Shown piece by piece: positions 8,892 to 17,148 of a DNA stretch of 64,000 bases. Location: the NCBI RefSeq assembly GCF_025837155.1, contig NZ_CP107549.1, positions 310,001-374,000 on the forward strand. Direction: 5' to 3'. Position 1 is the first letter of the stretch. Every line of letters starts with the position of its first letter. The stretch comes from Pseudomonas sp. Z8(2022) (GTDB lineage Bacteria; Pseudomonadota; Gammaproteobacteria; Pseudomonadales; Pseudomonadaceae). The notes below the pieces were generated by a model. That model was not told where the DNA came from and ran no database searches. It saw only the letters and a program-made list of their open reading frames with translations. Position numbers and translations under genes: made by a program.

Positions 8892-8914
8892 GCCCCGGTC
8901 AGCATGACCGGGGC
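8892..8914 (+). terminator. Hairpin after ssuF
   Basis: A perfect ten-base stem GCCCCGGTCA / TGACCGGGGC with a three-base loop follows ssuF by 13 bases. No T-tract follows, so it may stop transcription weakly, with help from Rho, or protect the 3' end. Confidence 0.55.
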
Positions 8915-8984
8915 AGGGTGCTTGGCCCTTCGGTTCGCCTGTCCGGGCGACATGACTTATCCTTGCGGCCCACGGCCGATCAGG

Positions 8985-9105
8985 GTCTTTTGATTCTGGT
9001 TATAAGCAGATAAGAAAAAAGTATTTTTCGGCTATATATCTTTTCTGCAGAATCGAGCCATCAAAACGCCTGCGTGCAGGCTCTCTGTCGATAAGGATGC
9101 CTTAG
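8985..9105 (+). promoter_or_regulatory. AT-rich promoter region of sbp
   Basis: A sharp drop in GC upstream of sbp, with runs such as TTATAAGCAGATAAG and GGCTATATATC, marks the promoter. In enteric bacteria and pseudomonads sbp is activated by CysB under sulfate limitation, so a CysB site is likely. Exact hexamers are not clear. Confidence 0.45.
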
Positions 9106-10122
9106 ATGCTGAAGAAGATCGTTCTGGCCACCGTGGCCAGCGCCACCCTGCTGACCGGCTCGCTGAGCCATGCTGCGGCAGACACCCCGTTCCACAACGC
9201 CTCCTACGACATCGCCCGTGAACTGTTCGGCGAGATCAACCCGCTGTTCGTCGAGCACTGGAAACAGCAGAGCGGCAAGGACGTGAAGATCATCCAGTCC
9301 TTTGCCGGCAGCTCGCGCCAGGCGCAGGACATCATCCAGGGCAAGAAGGTCGACGTGGTCACCTTCAATCAGGTTTCCGACGTGGACATCCTGGCCAAGC
9401 GCGGCCTGCTGCGTGAAGACTGGGCCAAGCAGTTCCCCAACAACGCCTCGCCGTACTACAGCACCACCGCCTTCCTGGTGCGCGAAGGCAACCCGAAGAA
9501 CATCAAGGGCTGGGACGACCTGATTCGCGATGACGTGAAACTGGTGTTCCCCAACCCGAAGACCTCCGGTAACGCCCGCTACAGCTACCTGGGCGCCTGG
9601 CTGTTCGCCAACGAGAAGTTCAACGGTGAGGAGGAGAAGGTGAAAGCCTTCGTCGGCAAAGTGCTGAAGAACGTCGAGAACTTCCCCACCGGCGGCCGTG
9701 GCGCCACCGTGGCTTTCGCTCAGAATGGCCAGGGCGACGTGCTGCTGACCTTCGAATCGGAAGTGATCAACATCGCCAAGGGCGAGGAATTCAAATCCGC
9801 CAACCTGGAAATCGTGGTGCCGGAAGTCAGCGTGCTGGCCGAATTCCCGGTCGCCATCGTCGACAAGGTGGCTGACGAGCGCGGCACCCGCGAGCAGGCC
9901 AAGGCCTTCCTCGACTTCCAGTACAGCAAGGACATCCAGCAGTTGCTGACCCGCTACAACTACCGCGTGCATAACCCGGAAGTGGTCGAGGCGACCAAGG
10001 CGCAGTTCGCTCCGGTACGCCTGATCAACCCGAACGATGTCCTGGGTAGTTGGGACGACATCACCGCCAAGCACTTCGACAACGGTGGTATCCTTGACCA
10101 GCTTCTGGCCGAGGGCCGTTGA
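9106..10122 (+). CDS. sbp: Periplasmic sulfate-binding protein
   Basis: Secreted binding protein of 338 residues that captures sulfate for the CysTWA importer. The signal peptide starts MLKKIVLATVASATLL and is cut near SHAAA (about residue 25). The mature protein has FHNASYDIARELFGEIN, SFAGSSRQAQDIIQGKKVDVV and FPNPKTSGNARYSYLGAW, which are the sulfate/thiosulfate-binding signatures of this family. It is the first gene of the sulfate block, next to the sulfonate operon, so two sulfur uptake systems sit side by side. Confidence 0.96.
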   Translation: MLKKIVLATVASATLLTGSLSHAAADTPFHNASYDIARELFGEINPLFVEHWKQQSGKDVKIIQSFAGSSRQAQDIIQGKKVDVVTFNQVSDVDILAKRGLLREDWAKQFPNNASPYYSTTAFLVREGNPKNIKGWDDLIRDDVKLVFPNPKTSGNARYSYLGAWLFANEKFNGEEEKVKAFVGKVLKNVENFPTGGRGATVAFAQNGQGDVLLTFESEVINIAKGEEFKSANLEIVVPEVSVLAEFPVAIVDKVADERGTREQAKAFLDFQYSKDIQQLLTRYNYRVHNPEVVEATKAQFAPVRLINPNDVLGSWDDITAKHFDNGGILDQLLAEGR

Positions 10123-10153
10123 TACTCGCCCCGGACAGCTGATTTTCAGGTTC

Positions 10154-10178
10154 GTTGGCCGCCTTATTGGCGGCCAAC
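10154..10178 (+). terminator. Hairpin between sbp and cysT
   Basis: A perfect ten-base stem GTTGGCCGCC / GGCGGCCAAC with loop TTATT lies in the 81-bp gap. There is no T-run. In binding-protein operons such hairpins usually attenuate or stabilise so that the binding protein is made in excess over the permease (inference). Confidence 0.55.
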
Positions 10179-10203
10179 TGCATTTGTAGAGCCGGGCTTT
10201 TTC

Positions 10204-11043
10204 GTGAGCAAACCAACGCTGTTCTTCCTGCAAACGCCGCTGCTGCCAGGCTTCGGTCTGAGCTTCGGCGTCAGTGTGCTGTACCTGTCGCTGGTGATCC
10301 TGCTGCCGCTGTCGGCGCTGCTGCTGTATGTCAGCGACATGACCTGGGGCCAGTACTGGTTCGCCATCAGCGATCCGCGCGTGGTGCAGACCTACAAGGT
10401 GACCATTTCGGCGGCGTTCTACTCGACCCTGGCGGTACTGGTGATCGGCCTGCTGCTGGCCTGGATCATCACCCGTTACGACTTCCCCGGGCGGCGCATC
10501 GTCGATGCGCTGGTGGATCTGCCGTTCGCCCTGCCGACTTCGGTGGCAGGCCTGACCCTCGCTGCGCTGCTGGTGCCCAATGGCTGGATCGGCCAGTGGC
10601 TGGGTTTCAAGGTGGCCTACGCCTACGCCGGCATAGTCGTGGCGATGGTGTTCACCAGCATTCCCTTCGTGGTGCGCACGGTGCAGCCGGTGCTGCAGGA
10701 TCTCGGCTCGGAGTACGAAGAGGCCGCGCGCACCCTCGGTGCCAGCCGACTGCAGACCTTCCGCAAGGTGATCCTGCCGACCCTGGCGCCGGCGCTGGTC
10801 ACTGGTGGTTCCCAGGCGTTTGTGCGCAGTCTCGGCGAGTTCGGCGCGGTGATCATGATCGCCGGCAACATCCCCTACAAGACGGAAGTCAGCTCGCTGA
10901 TGATCTTCGTCCGTCTGCAGGAGTTCAATTATCCGGCGGCGGCGGCCATTGCCTCGGTGATCCTGCTCGCGTCGCTGATTCTTCTGTTCCTCCTGCAGGT
11001 CGTGCAGGGGCGTCTGTTCGCATGGCAACGGCAAGGTCGATGA
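10204..11043 (+). CDS. cysT: Sulfate ABC transporter permease CysT (CysU)
   Basis: Inner-membrane permease of 279 residues with about six membrane helices. Family signatures include LPGFGLSFGVS near the N-terminus, VDLPFALPTSVAGL, and the EAA loop EEAARTLGASRLQTFRKV, followed by SLGEFGAVIMIAGNIPYKTE. The start is a GTG at 10204, chosen because no ATG fits the family N-terminus; the ribosome binding site is weak. It overlaps cysW by four bases. Confidence 0.93.
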   Translation: MSKPTLFFLQTPLLPGFGLSFGVSVLYLSLVILLPLSALLLYVSDMTWGQYWFAISDPRVVQTYKVTISAAFYSTLAVLVIGLLLAWIITRYDFPGRRIVDALVDLPFALPTSVAGLTLAALLVPNGWIGQWLGFKVAYAYAGIVVAMVFTSIPFVVRTVQPVLQDLGSEYEEAARTLGASRLQTFRKVILPTLAPALVTGGSQAFVRSLGEFGAVIMIAGNIPYKTEVSSLMIFVRLQEFNYPAAAAIASVILLASLILLFLLQVVQGRLFAWQRQGR

Positions 11044-11867
11044 AAAAGCCTCAGGATTGGCGCCAGTGGGCGCTGGTAGTACTCGGTCTGGCGGTAGTGG
11101 TTGTTTTGCTGCTGATGCCGCTGGCCCTGATCTTCACCAAGGCGCTGGGCGGCGGCCTGGAACTGCTGTGGAGCAATCTCAACGAGGACTACATGCTCCA
11201 CGCCATCGGCCTGACGCTGCTGGTGGCAGTGATCACCGTGCCGTTGAACCTGTGCTTCGGCATCTGCCTGGCGTGGTGCGTGACCCATTACGACTTCCGC
11301 GGACGCAAGCTGCTGACCACCCTGATCGACATCCCCTACGCGGTATCGCCGGTGGTTGCCGGTCTCTGCTATCTGGTGGTTTACGGCCTGGAAAGCTTCA
11401 TCGGCCGCTGGTTCTACGATCACGGCATGCAGCTGATGTTCGCCTGGCCGGGCATCGTCATGGTCACGGTGTTCGTTACCGCCCCCTACGTGGCGCGCAT
11501 CCTGATTCCGGTGATGCAGACTCAGGGCCAGGATGAGGAAACCGCCGCGATGTGCCTGGGCGCCAGCGGCTGGCAGATCTTCCGCCGCATCAGCCTGCCG
11601 AAGATCAAATGGGCGCTGCTCTACGGCGTGGTGGTGACCAACGCGCGTGCGGTGGGCGAGTTCGGCGCGGTGTCGGTGGTTTCCGGCACCATCATCAACC
11701 AGACCCTGACCCTGCCGCTGCTGGTCGACCAGCTCAACAACGACTACAAGCCGGCTGCAGCCTTCACCGCCGCGGGCCTGCTGGCCTGCATGGCGCTGCT
11801 CACCCTGTTCCTCAAGACCTTCATGGAATGGCGCCAGCGCCGCCTGATGCAGCGCGCCGAGGCGTGA
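11040..11867 (+). CDS. cysW: Sulfate ABC transporter permease CysW
   Basis: Second membrane subunit of the sulfate importer, 275 residues, with about six helices. Signatures are IDIPYAVSPVVAGLCYL, the EAA loop ETAAMCLGASGWQIFRRI, and ARAVGEFGAVSVVSG. The ATG at 11040 overlaps the cysT stop and follows AAGG; another in-frame ATG at 11022 lies inside cysT and has no ribosome binding site. The usual next gene, cysA, is absent: a good Shine-Dalgarno sequence follows the stop, but no ATPase gene comes after it. Confidence 0.94.
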   Translation: MKKPQDWRQWALVVLGLAVVVVLLLMPLALIFTKALGGGLELLWSNLNEDYMLHAIGLTLLVAVITVPLNLCFGICLAWCVTHYDFRGRKLLTTLIDIPYAVSPVVAGLCYLVVYGLESFIGRWFYDHGMQLMFAWPGIVMVTVFVTAPYVARILIPVMQTQGQDEETAAMCLGASGWQIFRRISLPKIKWALLYGVVVTNARAVGEFGAVSVVSGTIINQTLTLPLLVDQLNNDYKPAAAFTAAGLLACMALLTLFLKTFMEWRQRRLMQRAEA

Positions 11868-11896
11868 CGTCAGGAGTATCGTTCACAGTTGAAGGT

Positions 11897-11921
11897 GCCA
11901 GGCCGCATGCAGCGGCCTGGC
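11897..11921 (+). terminator. Hairpin after cysW
   Basis: A perfect ten-base stem GCCAGGCCGC / GCGGCCTGGC with loop ATGCA lies 30 bases after cysW, where cysA would be expected. No clear T-tract follows. It may now serve as the end of the truncated sulfate operon. Confidence 0.55.
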
Positions 11922-11973
11922 GGCAATCGCACGGTGCGGGTTGTCTAGCCGACCGCTGATCCACCGATCGCCT

Positions 11974-14286
11974 TCAAGAACTGCGCCCCCGTTCAGCGTC
12001 TGATGTCGGGTTGGTGGTTCCCGTGCCGCCGGGTGTGGTGCTGTCGCCGGTGTCTACCGGTTGCGGATGGCCGAAGTGATAACCCTGGCCGTAGTTGCAG
12101 CCCAGTTCTCGCAGGAAGTCGGCCTGAGCCCGCTGTTCGATGCCCTCGGCGAGGACCTTGAGGCCCAGGGTCTTGCCCAGCGCGATCACTGCACGGGCGA
12201 TGGCCGCGTCCTCGGGGGCGTCGGGCAGGCCGCGGACAAAGCTCTGGTCGAGCTTGAGCTTGTCCACCGGCAGACGCTTGAGGCGCGCCAGCGAACTGTA
12301 GCCGGTACCGAAGTCATCGATCGCCAGGCGCACGCCCAGCGCGCGCAGGCTGGTCAGTATCTTCAGCGCGGCGTCGGGGTCTTCCATGATCGCGCTTTCG
12401 GTTACTTCCAGTTCCAGCTGCTCGGGGGGCAGGCCGGTTTCGGCGAGCACGCTGGCGACTTTCTGGGCAAGATCTCCCCGGCTGAACAGCCGACTGGAAA
12501 CGTTCACCGCTACGAACCTCAGCGAATGTTCTTCGGCATTCCAGCGCACCATCTGCTGGCAGGCCTGCTCCAGTACCCAGGCGTCGATGACGCCGATCAT
12601 GCCGTTGTCTTCGGCAATCGGGATGAACTCGCTGGGCGGAATCAGGCCGCGTTGCGGATGCTGCCAGCGCACCAGGGCTTCCGTGCCCACCAGGCGGCCG
12701 TCCTGCAGGTCGTGCAGGGGCTGGTAGTAGACGCGCAGCTCCTGATGATCCAGAGCCTGACGCAGGCTGCTGGCCAGTTCCACGCGCTGACGGGCATAGT
12801 CGGTCAGTTCCTGCACGTAGAAGGCATAGCCTTCGCGGCCGCTACTCTTGGCCTTGAACAGGGCCGAGTCGGCATTGCGCAGTATCTGTTCGACGCTGTC
12901 GGCGTCTTCGGGAAACAGGCTGATGCCGATACTTGCACCGATGTAGAGCTCGTGGCCTTCGAGCAGGAAGGGAGCCTCCAGGCTGCGCAACAGGCGCTGC
13001 GCCATTTCGGCGGCTTGTGCGGCTTCGGCGCAGTCTTCGCTGAGCAGGCCGAACTCGTCACCGCCCAGTCGGGCCAGGGTGCAACCACTGGGCAGGTCCA
13101 GCTGCAGACGCTCACCAACGCTCTTGAGCAGCAGATCGCCGACATTGTGGCCAAGACTTTCGTTGATGTGCTTGAAGTGATCGAGATCGATCAGCAGCAC
13201 GGCGCCGCACGACTCTTCGATCTTGCTGCGCTCCAGCGCGTGGGCGACGCGTTCGGTAAACAGCAGACGGTTGGGCAGATTGCTCAGTGGGTCGTGGTGA
13301 GCCAGGTAATCCAGCTCCCGCTGCGAACGCTTGAGCGCGGTGATATCGGAGAAGACCGCCACGTAATGGCTGATCCGCCCCTGTTCGTCACGAATCACGC
13401 GAATGCATTGCCACTGCGGGTAGATTTCGCCGCTCTTGCGTCGGTTCCACACCTCGCCGCTCCAGGCACCGCGGTTTTTCAGGGCCTGCCACAGGCTCTG
13501 GTAGAAGTCGGCGTCGTGGCGACCGGATTTGAGTACCGTTGGCCTGCGCCCGAGAATCTCCTCGCTGCTGTAGCCGGTGATGCGGCTAAAGGCAGGGTTG
13601 ACGTGAACGATGCACTGTTTCGCATCGGTGACCAGCACACCTTCCTGGGTGGCGTCGAACACCGCTGCGGCCTGGCGCAGGCTGTCGTCGATGGCACGTT
13701 GCTGGGTGATGTCGGAGGCAATGCCGATGAAGCGTTGGGGCTGACCCTTCTCATCGCGCAGCAAGCGGCCACGGGAGTGAATCCAGCGATAGCTGCCATC
13801 GGCATGGCGCAGGCGGTAGATATTCTCGTAGGACTGGTCGTGCAACTCGGCATTGAGCGCGTGCAGCGCGTGTTCCTGATCATCCGGATGCAGGCGTGCG
13901 GCCCAGTCCTCGCGGGTATCACCGAGCGTTTGCGGGGTCAGCCCGAGCAATTTGGCGTAGCCTTCGGAAAAGAAGATGCGGCGCTTGGAAACGTCCCAGT
14001 CCCAGAGCCCGTCGCGAGTGGCATCCAGTGCCAGGCGCAGACGCTCCTCATTGCTGGCCAGCTGCAGACGTGCAGTGCGGAACTGCTGGGCATGTCGGTG
14101 CAGAACCAGGTAAAGCAGCGCGCTGGTCAGCACAACGAAGAGCAGTCCCTTGAACGACTGCAGGCGCTCCTGCAGCTCCACGGAGAGCCCCAGGGTTGCG
14201 AGCAGCTGATCACTGAGACAGATCCACAGACCGGCCAGTAGCAGGTAGCCCAGGGTCAGACGCAAGGCGGCGGTGTCGATACGCAT
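11974..14286 (-). CDS. Membrane-anchored PAS-PAS-GGDEF-EAL c-di-GMP signalling protein
   Basis: A 770-residue regulator. Two N-terminal membrane helices (about residues 9-27 and 45-63) are followed by two PAS domains (about 75-195 and 200-320), a GGDEF domain (330-490) with intact ARLGGDEFGLL, and an EAL domain (505-745) with GTEALVRWQHP, NVSSRLFS and IDDFGTGYSSLARL. No RxxD inhibitory site precedes GGDEF. All key EAL residues that I can see are present, so phosphodiesterase activity is likely, and the cyclase motif is canonical too. It looks like P. aeruginosa PA0285, which is also next to desA. It converges on cysW and is divergent from desA. Confidence 0.92.
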   Translation of the reverse strand: MRIDTAALRLTLGYLLLAGLWICLSDQLLATLGLSVELQERLQSFKGLLFVVLTSALLYLVLHRHAQQFRTARLQLASNEERLRLALDATRDGLWDWDVSKRRIFFSEGYAKLLGLTPQTLGDTREDWAARLHPDDQEHALHALNAELHDQSYENIYRLRHADGSYRWIHSRGRLLRDEKGQPQRFIGIASDITQQRAIDDSLRQAAAVFDATQEGVLVTDAKQCIVHVNPAFSRITGYSSEEILGRRPTVLKSGRHDADFYQSLWQALKNRGAWSGEVWNRRKSGEIYPQWQCIRVIRDEQGRISHYVAVFSDITALKRSQRELDYLAHHDPLSNLPNRLLFTERVAHALERSKIEESCGAVLLIDLDHFKHINESLGHNVGDLLLKSVGERLQLDLPSGCTLARLGGDEFGLLSEDCAEAAQAAEMAQRLLRSLEAPFLLEGHELYIGASIGISLFPEDADSVEQILRNADSALFKAKSSGREGYAFYVQELTDYARQRVELASSLRQALDHQELRVYYQPLHDLQDGRLVGTEALVRWQHPQRGLIPPSEFIPIAEDNGMIGVIDAWVLEQACQQMVRWNAEEHSLRFVAVNVSSRLFSRGDLAQKVASVLAETGLPPEQLELEVTESAIMEDPDAALKILTSLRALGVRLAIDDFGTGYSSLARLKRLPVDKLKLDQSFVRGLPDAPEDAAIARAVIALGKTLGLKVLAEGIEQRAQADFLRELGCNYGQGYHFGHPQPVDTGDSTTPGGTGTTNPTSDAERGRSS

Positions 14287-14454
14287 GAGTGGGCGACTAC
14301 GCTCCGTGGAAATGTCGAGCAGTTTAAATGGGGTTGGTCTGAAACATTCTTATCTAAAAGACCAACTGTTTTTCTGGCATGGGTCAGGGATAATGTGAAC
14401 AGGTTCGTCCTTGTAGGACAAACCGCGTTCCCCTATCAAGAGGCAACACCGCCC

Positions 14455-15645
14455 ATGTGGTACAACGGTTTACTCGACCTGTCGGTCTGGCAGCTGGTGG
14501 CTGCGACCCTGCTGATGACACACGTGACCATCGTCAGCGTCACTGTCTATCTGCACCGCTACTCTGCGCACCGGGCATTGGAACTGCACCCGGCGCTCAA
14601 GCATTTCTTCCGTTTCTGGCTGTGGCTGACCACTGGCCAGAACACCCGCGAGTGGACCGCGATTCACCGTAAGCATCACGCCAAGTGCGAAACCGCCGAT
14701 GATCCGCATAGTCCGGTCGTCAAAGGTCTGGGCACCGTACTGCGTAAAGGTGCCGAACTCTATCAGGAAGAGGCGAAGAACCAGGAAACTTTGCGCATTT
14801 ACGGCAAGAACTGCCCGGATGACTGGATCGAACGCAATGTTTACAGCCGTTACCCGATTGGCGGCGTGATCCTGATGGCGATCATCGACCTGGCCCTGTT
14901 CGGCGTACTCGGCATCACGGTGTGGGCCGTGCAGATGATGTGGATTCCGGTATGGGCCGCAGGCGTCATCAACGGCCTGGGCCATGCCATCGGTTATCGC
15001 AACTTCGAGTGCCGCGACGCGGCCACCAATCTGGTGCCCTGGGGCATCCTGATCGGTGGTGAGGAGCTGCACAACAACCACCACACCTATCCCAACTCCG
15101 CCAAGCTCTCGGTGAGGAAGTGGGAGTTCGACATGGGCTGGGCCTGGATCAAGCTGTTCAGCTTCTTCGGTTTGGCCAAGGTGCAGCGCGTCGCGCCCAT
15201 CGCCCATCGTGTCGAAGGCAAGGGTCATCTGGACATGGATACCGCCATGGCCATTCTCAACAACCGTTTCCAGATCATGGCGCAGTACCGCAAGCTGGTG
15301 ATTGCCCCTCTGGTCAAGCAGGAAGTGGCCAAGGCCGACGAATCCGTTCGTCACCTGTTCCGCCGCGCCAAGCGTCTGCTGTCGCGTGAGCCGAGCCTGC
15401 TGGAAGATCAGCACCACGCGCGCATCGCCGACATGCTGGCGCAGAGTCAGGCACTCAAGGTGATCTACGAGAAGCGTCTGGCGCTGCAGCAGATCTGGGT
15501 CAAGACCAGCAGCAACGGCCACGACATGCTTGAGGCCATCAAGGAGTGGGTGCATGAGGCCGAGGCCAGTGGCATCCAGTCACTGCGAGAGTTTGCCGAG
15601 CAGCTCAAGACGTACTCACTGCGACCGGCCAACGCCACTGCCTGA
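14455..15645 (+). CDS. desA: Membrane acyl-lipid fatty acid desaturase
   Basis: Di-iron desaturase of 396 residues that introduces a double bond into acyl chains of membrane phospholipids. The three histidine boxes are HRYSAH (about 34-39), HRKHH (about 71-75) and HNNHH (about 206-210). Membrane helices lie between them, and the C-terminal 130 residues are soluble and helical. The ATG at 14455 gives MWYNGLLDLSVWQL, the N-terminus known from DesA of pseudomonads; a GTG 60 bases upstream lacks support. AGAGG lies about eleven bases upstream. It adjusts membrane fluidity. Confidence 0.93.
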   Translation: MWYNGLLDLSVWQLVAATLLMTHVTIVSVTVYLHRYSAHRALELHPALKHFFRFWLWLTTGQNTREWTAIHRKHHAKCETADDPHSPVVKGLGTVLRKGAELYQEEAKNQETLRIYGKNCPDDWIERNVYSRYPIGGVILMAIIDLALFGVLGITVWAVQMMWIPVWAAGVINGLGHAIGYRNFECRDAATNLVPWGILIGGEELHNNHHTYPNSAKLSVRKWEFDMGWAWIKLFSFFGLAKVQRVAPIAHRVEGKGHLDMDTAMAILNNRFQIMAQYRKLVIAPLVKQEVAKADESVRHLFRRAKRLLSREPSLLEDQHHARIADMLAQSQALKVIYEKRLALQQIWVKTSSNGHDMLEAIKEWVHEAEASGIQSLREFAEQLKTYSLRPANATA

Positions 15646-15663
15646 TCGCCGCTGGAACCTCGC

Positions 15664-15690
15664 AAAGGCCCGCCGAACTGGCGGGCCTTT
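15664..15690 (+). terminator. Rho-independent terminator of desA
   Basis: An eleven-base perfect stem AAAGGCCCGCC / GGCGGGCCTTT with loop GAACT, followed by a T-rich tail, lies 18 bases after desA. Confidence 0.85.
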
Positions 15691-15742
15691 GTGTTTGTCC
15701 AACAGCTCGCACTATGCTCAATTCAATGCGAGGCAAGGCGGG

Positions 15743-16726
15743 ATGGCCGCTGTAATGGACGATCAAGGCAACGCTGTTTCCGAGTTGGAAGAACTTACTC
15801 TGGCTCTGCTGCATAGTCGGGCTGAAGTCGAGCGCCTGGGCGAGCGCGAGCAGCTGTTCAGCAGCCTGCTCGCCAGCGTCAATGCCGTGCTCTGGGCTTT
15901 CGACTGGAGCGAGCAGCGGATGATCTACGTCAGCCCGGCCTACGAGCGCATCTTCGGCCGTTCTGCCGCGTTGCTTCTGGCCGATTACGGCGAATGGCGC
16001 AACAGCATCTACCCGGATGATCTCGACTACGCAGCCGAAAGCCTGGCCAAGGTGCTGGAAACCGGCGCGGTGGAGTCTCGCGAGTACCGCATCATCCGCG
16101 CCGATGGCCAGCTGCGCTGGCTCAGTGACAAGTGTTTCGTCAGCCCCAGGCTGGGTACCGAGCAGGGCAGTGTGATCGTCGGCATTGCCGAGGACATCAC
16201 CGAGAAGAAGCGTCTGGAAGGTGAGCTGCATCGCCTGGCTACCACCGATGTGCTCACCCAGAGCAGCAACCGCAGGCACTTCTTCGAGTGCGCCCGCCGC
16301 GAATTCGAGCACGCACGCAAGTTCGGCAGCCCGCTGGCCTTTCTGCTGCTCGATCTCGATGATTTCAAGAAGATCAATGACCATTACGGGCATCAGATCG
16401 GCGACGAGGTGTTGCGTCGTCTGGCTCAGTGCGGCAGTAATGCCTTGCGCCGCGGCGATCTGTTCGGGCGTATCGGTGGGGAAGAGTTCGCCGCTTTGTT
16501 CCCGGGCTGTGAGCAGGACGTAGCCTTGCAGGTCGCCGAAAGGCTGCAGCGTGAGGTGCAACGACTCAGCTTTCAGCATAAGGGCACCAGTTTCGGCATT
16601 ACCGTCAGCCAGGGGCTGACCAGCCTGCTGGCAACCGATGTCAATCTGGATGCTCTCTACGCTCGCGCGGACGCCGCCATGTATCTGGCCAAGCGACAGG
16701 GGAAAAATCAGATCGTACTGGGATGA
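15743..16726 (+). CDS. PAS-GGDEF diguanylate cyclase
   Basis: Cytoplasmic protein of 327 residues that should make c-di-GMP. A PAS domain (about 40-155, with YVSPAYERIFGRS and a PAC-like end VGIAEDITEKKRLE) is followed by a GGDEF domain (about 160-325). The active site reads GRIGGEEFAAL, and an RxxD inhibitory site (RRGD) lies five residues before it, so product inhibition is likely. The ATG at 15743 follows AAGGCGGG; a second ATG at 15755 is possible. Gene order desA - GGDEF - oprE resembles the PA0286-PA0291 area of P. aeruginosa. Confidence 0.92.
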   Translation: MAAVMDDQGNAVSELEELTLALLHSRAEVERLGEREQLFSSLLASVNAVLWAFDWSEQRMIYVSPAYERIFGRSAALLLADYGEWRNSIYPDDLDYAAESLAKVLETGAVESREYRIIRADGQLRWLSDKCFVSPRLGTEQGSVIVGIAEDITEKKRLEGELHRLATTDVLTQSSNRRHFFECARREFEHARKFGSPLAFLLLDLDDFKKINDHYGHQIGDEVLRRLAQCGSNALRRGDLFGRIGGEEFAALFPGCEQDVALQVAERLQREVQRLSFQHKGTSFGITVSQGLTSLLATDVNLDALYARADAAMYLAKRQGKNQIVLG

Positions 16727-17148
16727 AGGTGGCGATTTTCCGCCTGGGATTCTGGGATAATAGGCGAAAATTTGCCTACGATGCGTTGCCGTCGATCAAA
16801 CTTTCGCCTGTAAAAGAACTGTAACCTACTGTTCTAGAAGCATCGCGCGCTTGCCCGAAAGAGCTGGCGCGCTAACTGCATAGGCCCGCCGGATGCCGGC
16901 TGGATGTCGGCGCACAATAACAACGACGAGAGAGTACTCATCATGCATCACTCTGCCCGCCTCATTTCGGTCGCTTCGCTGCGTTCGCCGTTGTTTCGTT
17001 CTTCCTAGATTTCCACGCACCCCGCTCGCGCCAGGCTAATCTCCTTGGCTCGCGGGGGGGCGTATGCCCGATTCGTGCCGGCCTGCCTCTTCGTGCCGAA
17101 GCCTGCGCCGGACGATGCGTCACCTTAAACACACTGGAGAGAAACATA
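16727..17148 (+). promoter_or_regulatory. Long 5' region of oprE
   Basis: A 420-bp gap that must hold the oprE promoter and a long leader. It contains a short inverted repeat around AGGCGAAAATTTGCCT near 16757, a 21-codon reading frame at 16943-17008 and a GC-rich hairpin candidate (arms CCCCGC and GCGGGG) at 17020-17057. I could not identify a confident -35/-10 pair. Confidence 0.5.
16943..17008 (+). CDS. Putative leader peptide upstream of oprE (21 codons)
   Basis: ATG at 16943 is preceded by GAGAGAG about nine bases upstream and followed by 20 sense codons to TAG. The predicted peptide begins MHHSARLISVASLRS and is rich in serine, arginine and leucine. A possible stem-loop starts 12 bases after its stop, and oprE begins 141 bases downstream. 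The arrangement is like an attenuator leader, but nothing proves translation. It could also be chance. Confidence 0.35.
   Translation: MHHSARLISVASLRSPLFRSS

Noticed and set aside
9061..11034. A 657-codon open frame antisense to sbp and cysT
   Set aside because: The opposite strand carries complete transporter genes with all family motifs; the antisense frame is a high-GC artefact.
12061..14241. A 726-codon open frame antisense to the PAS-GGDEF-EAL gene
   Set aside because: The other strand has intact GGDEF and EAL active sites; this frame is a shadow.
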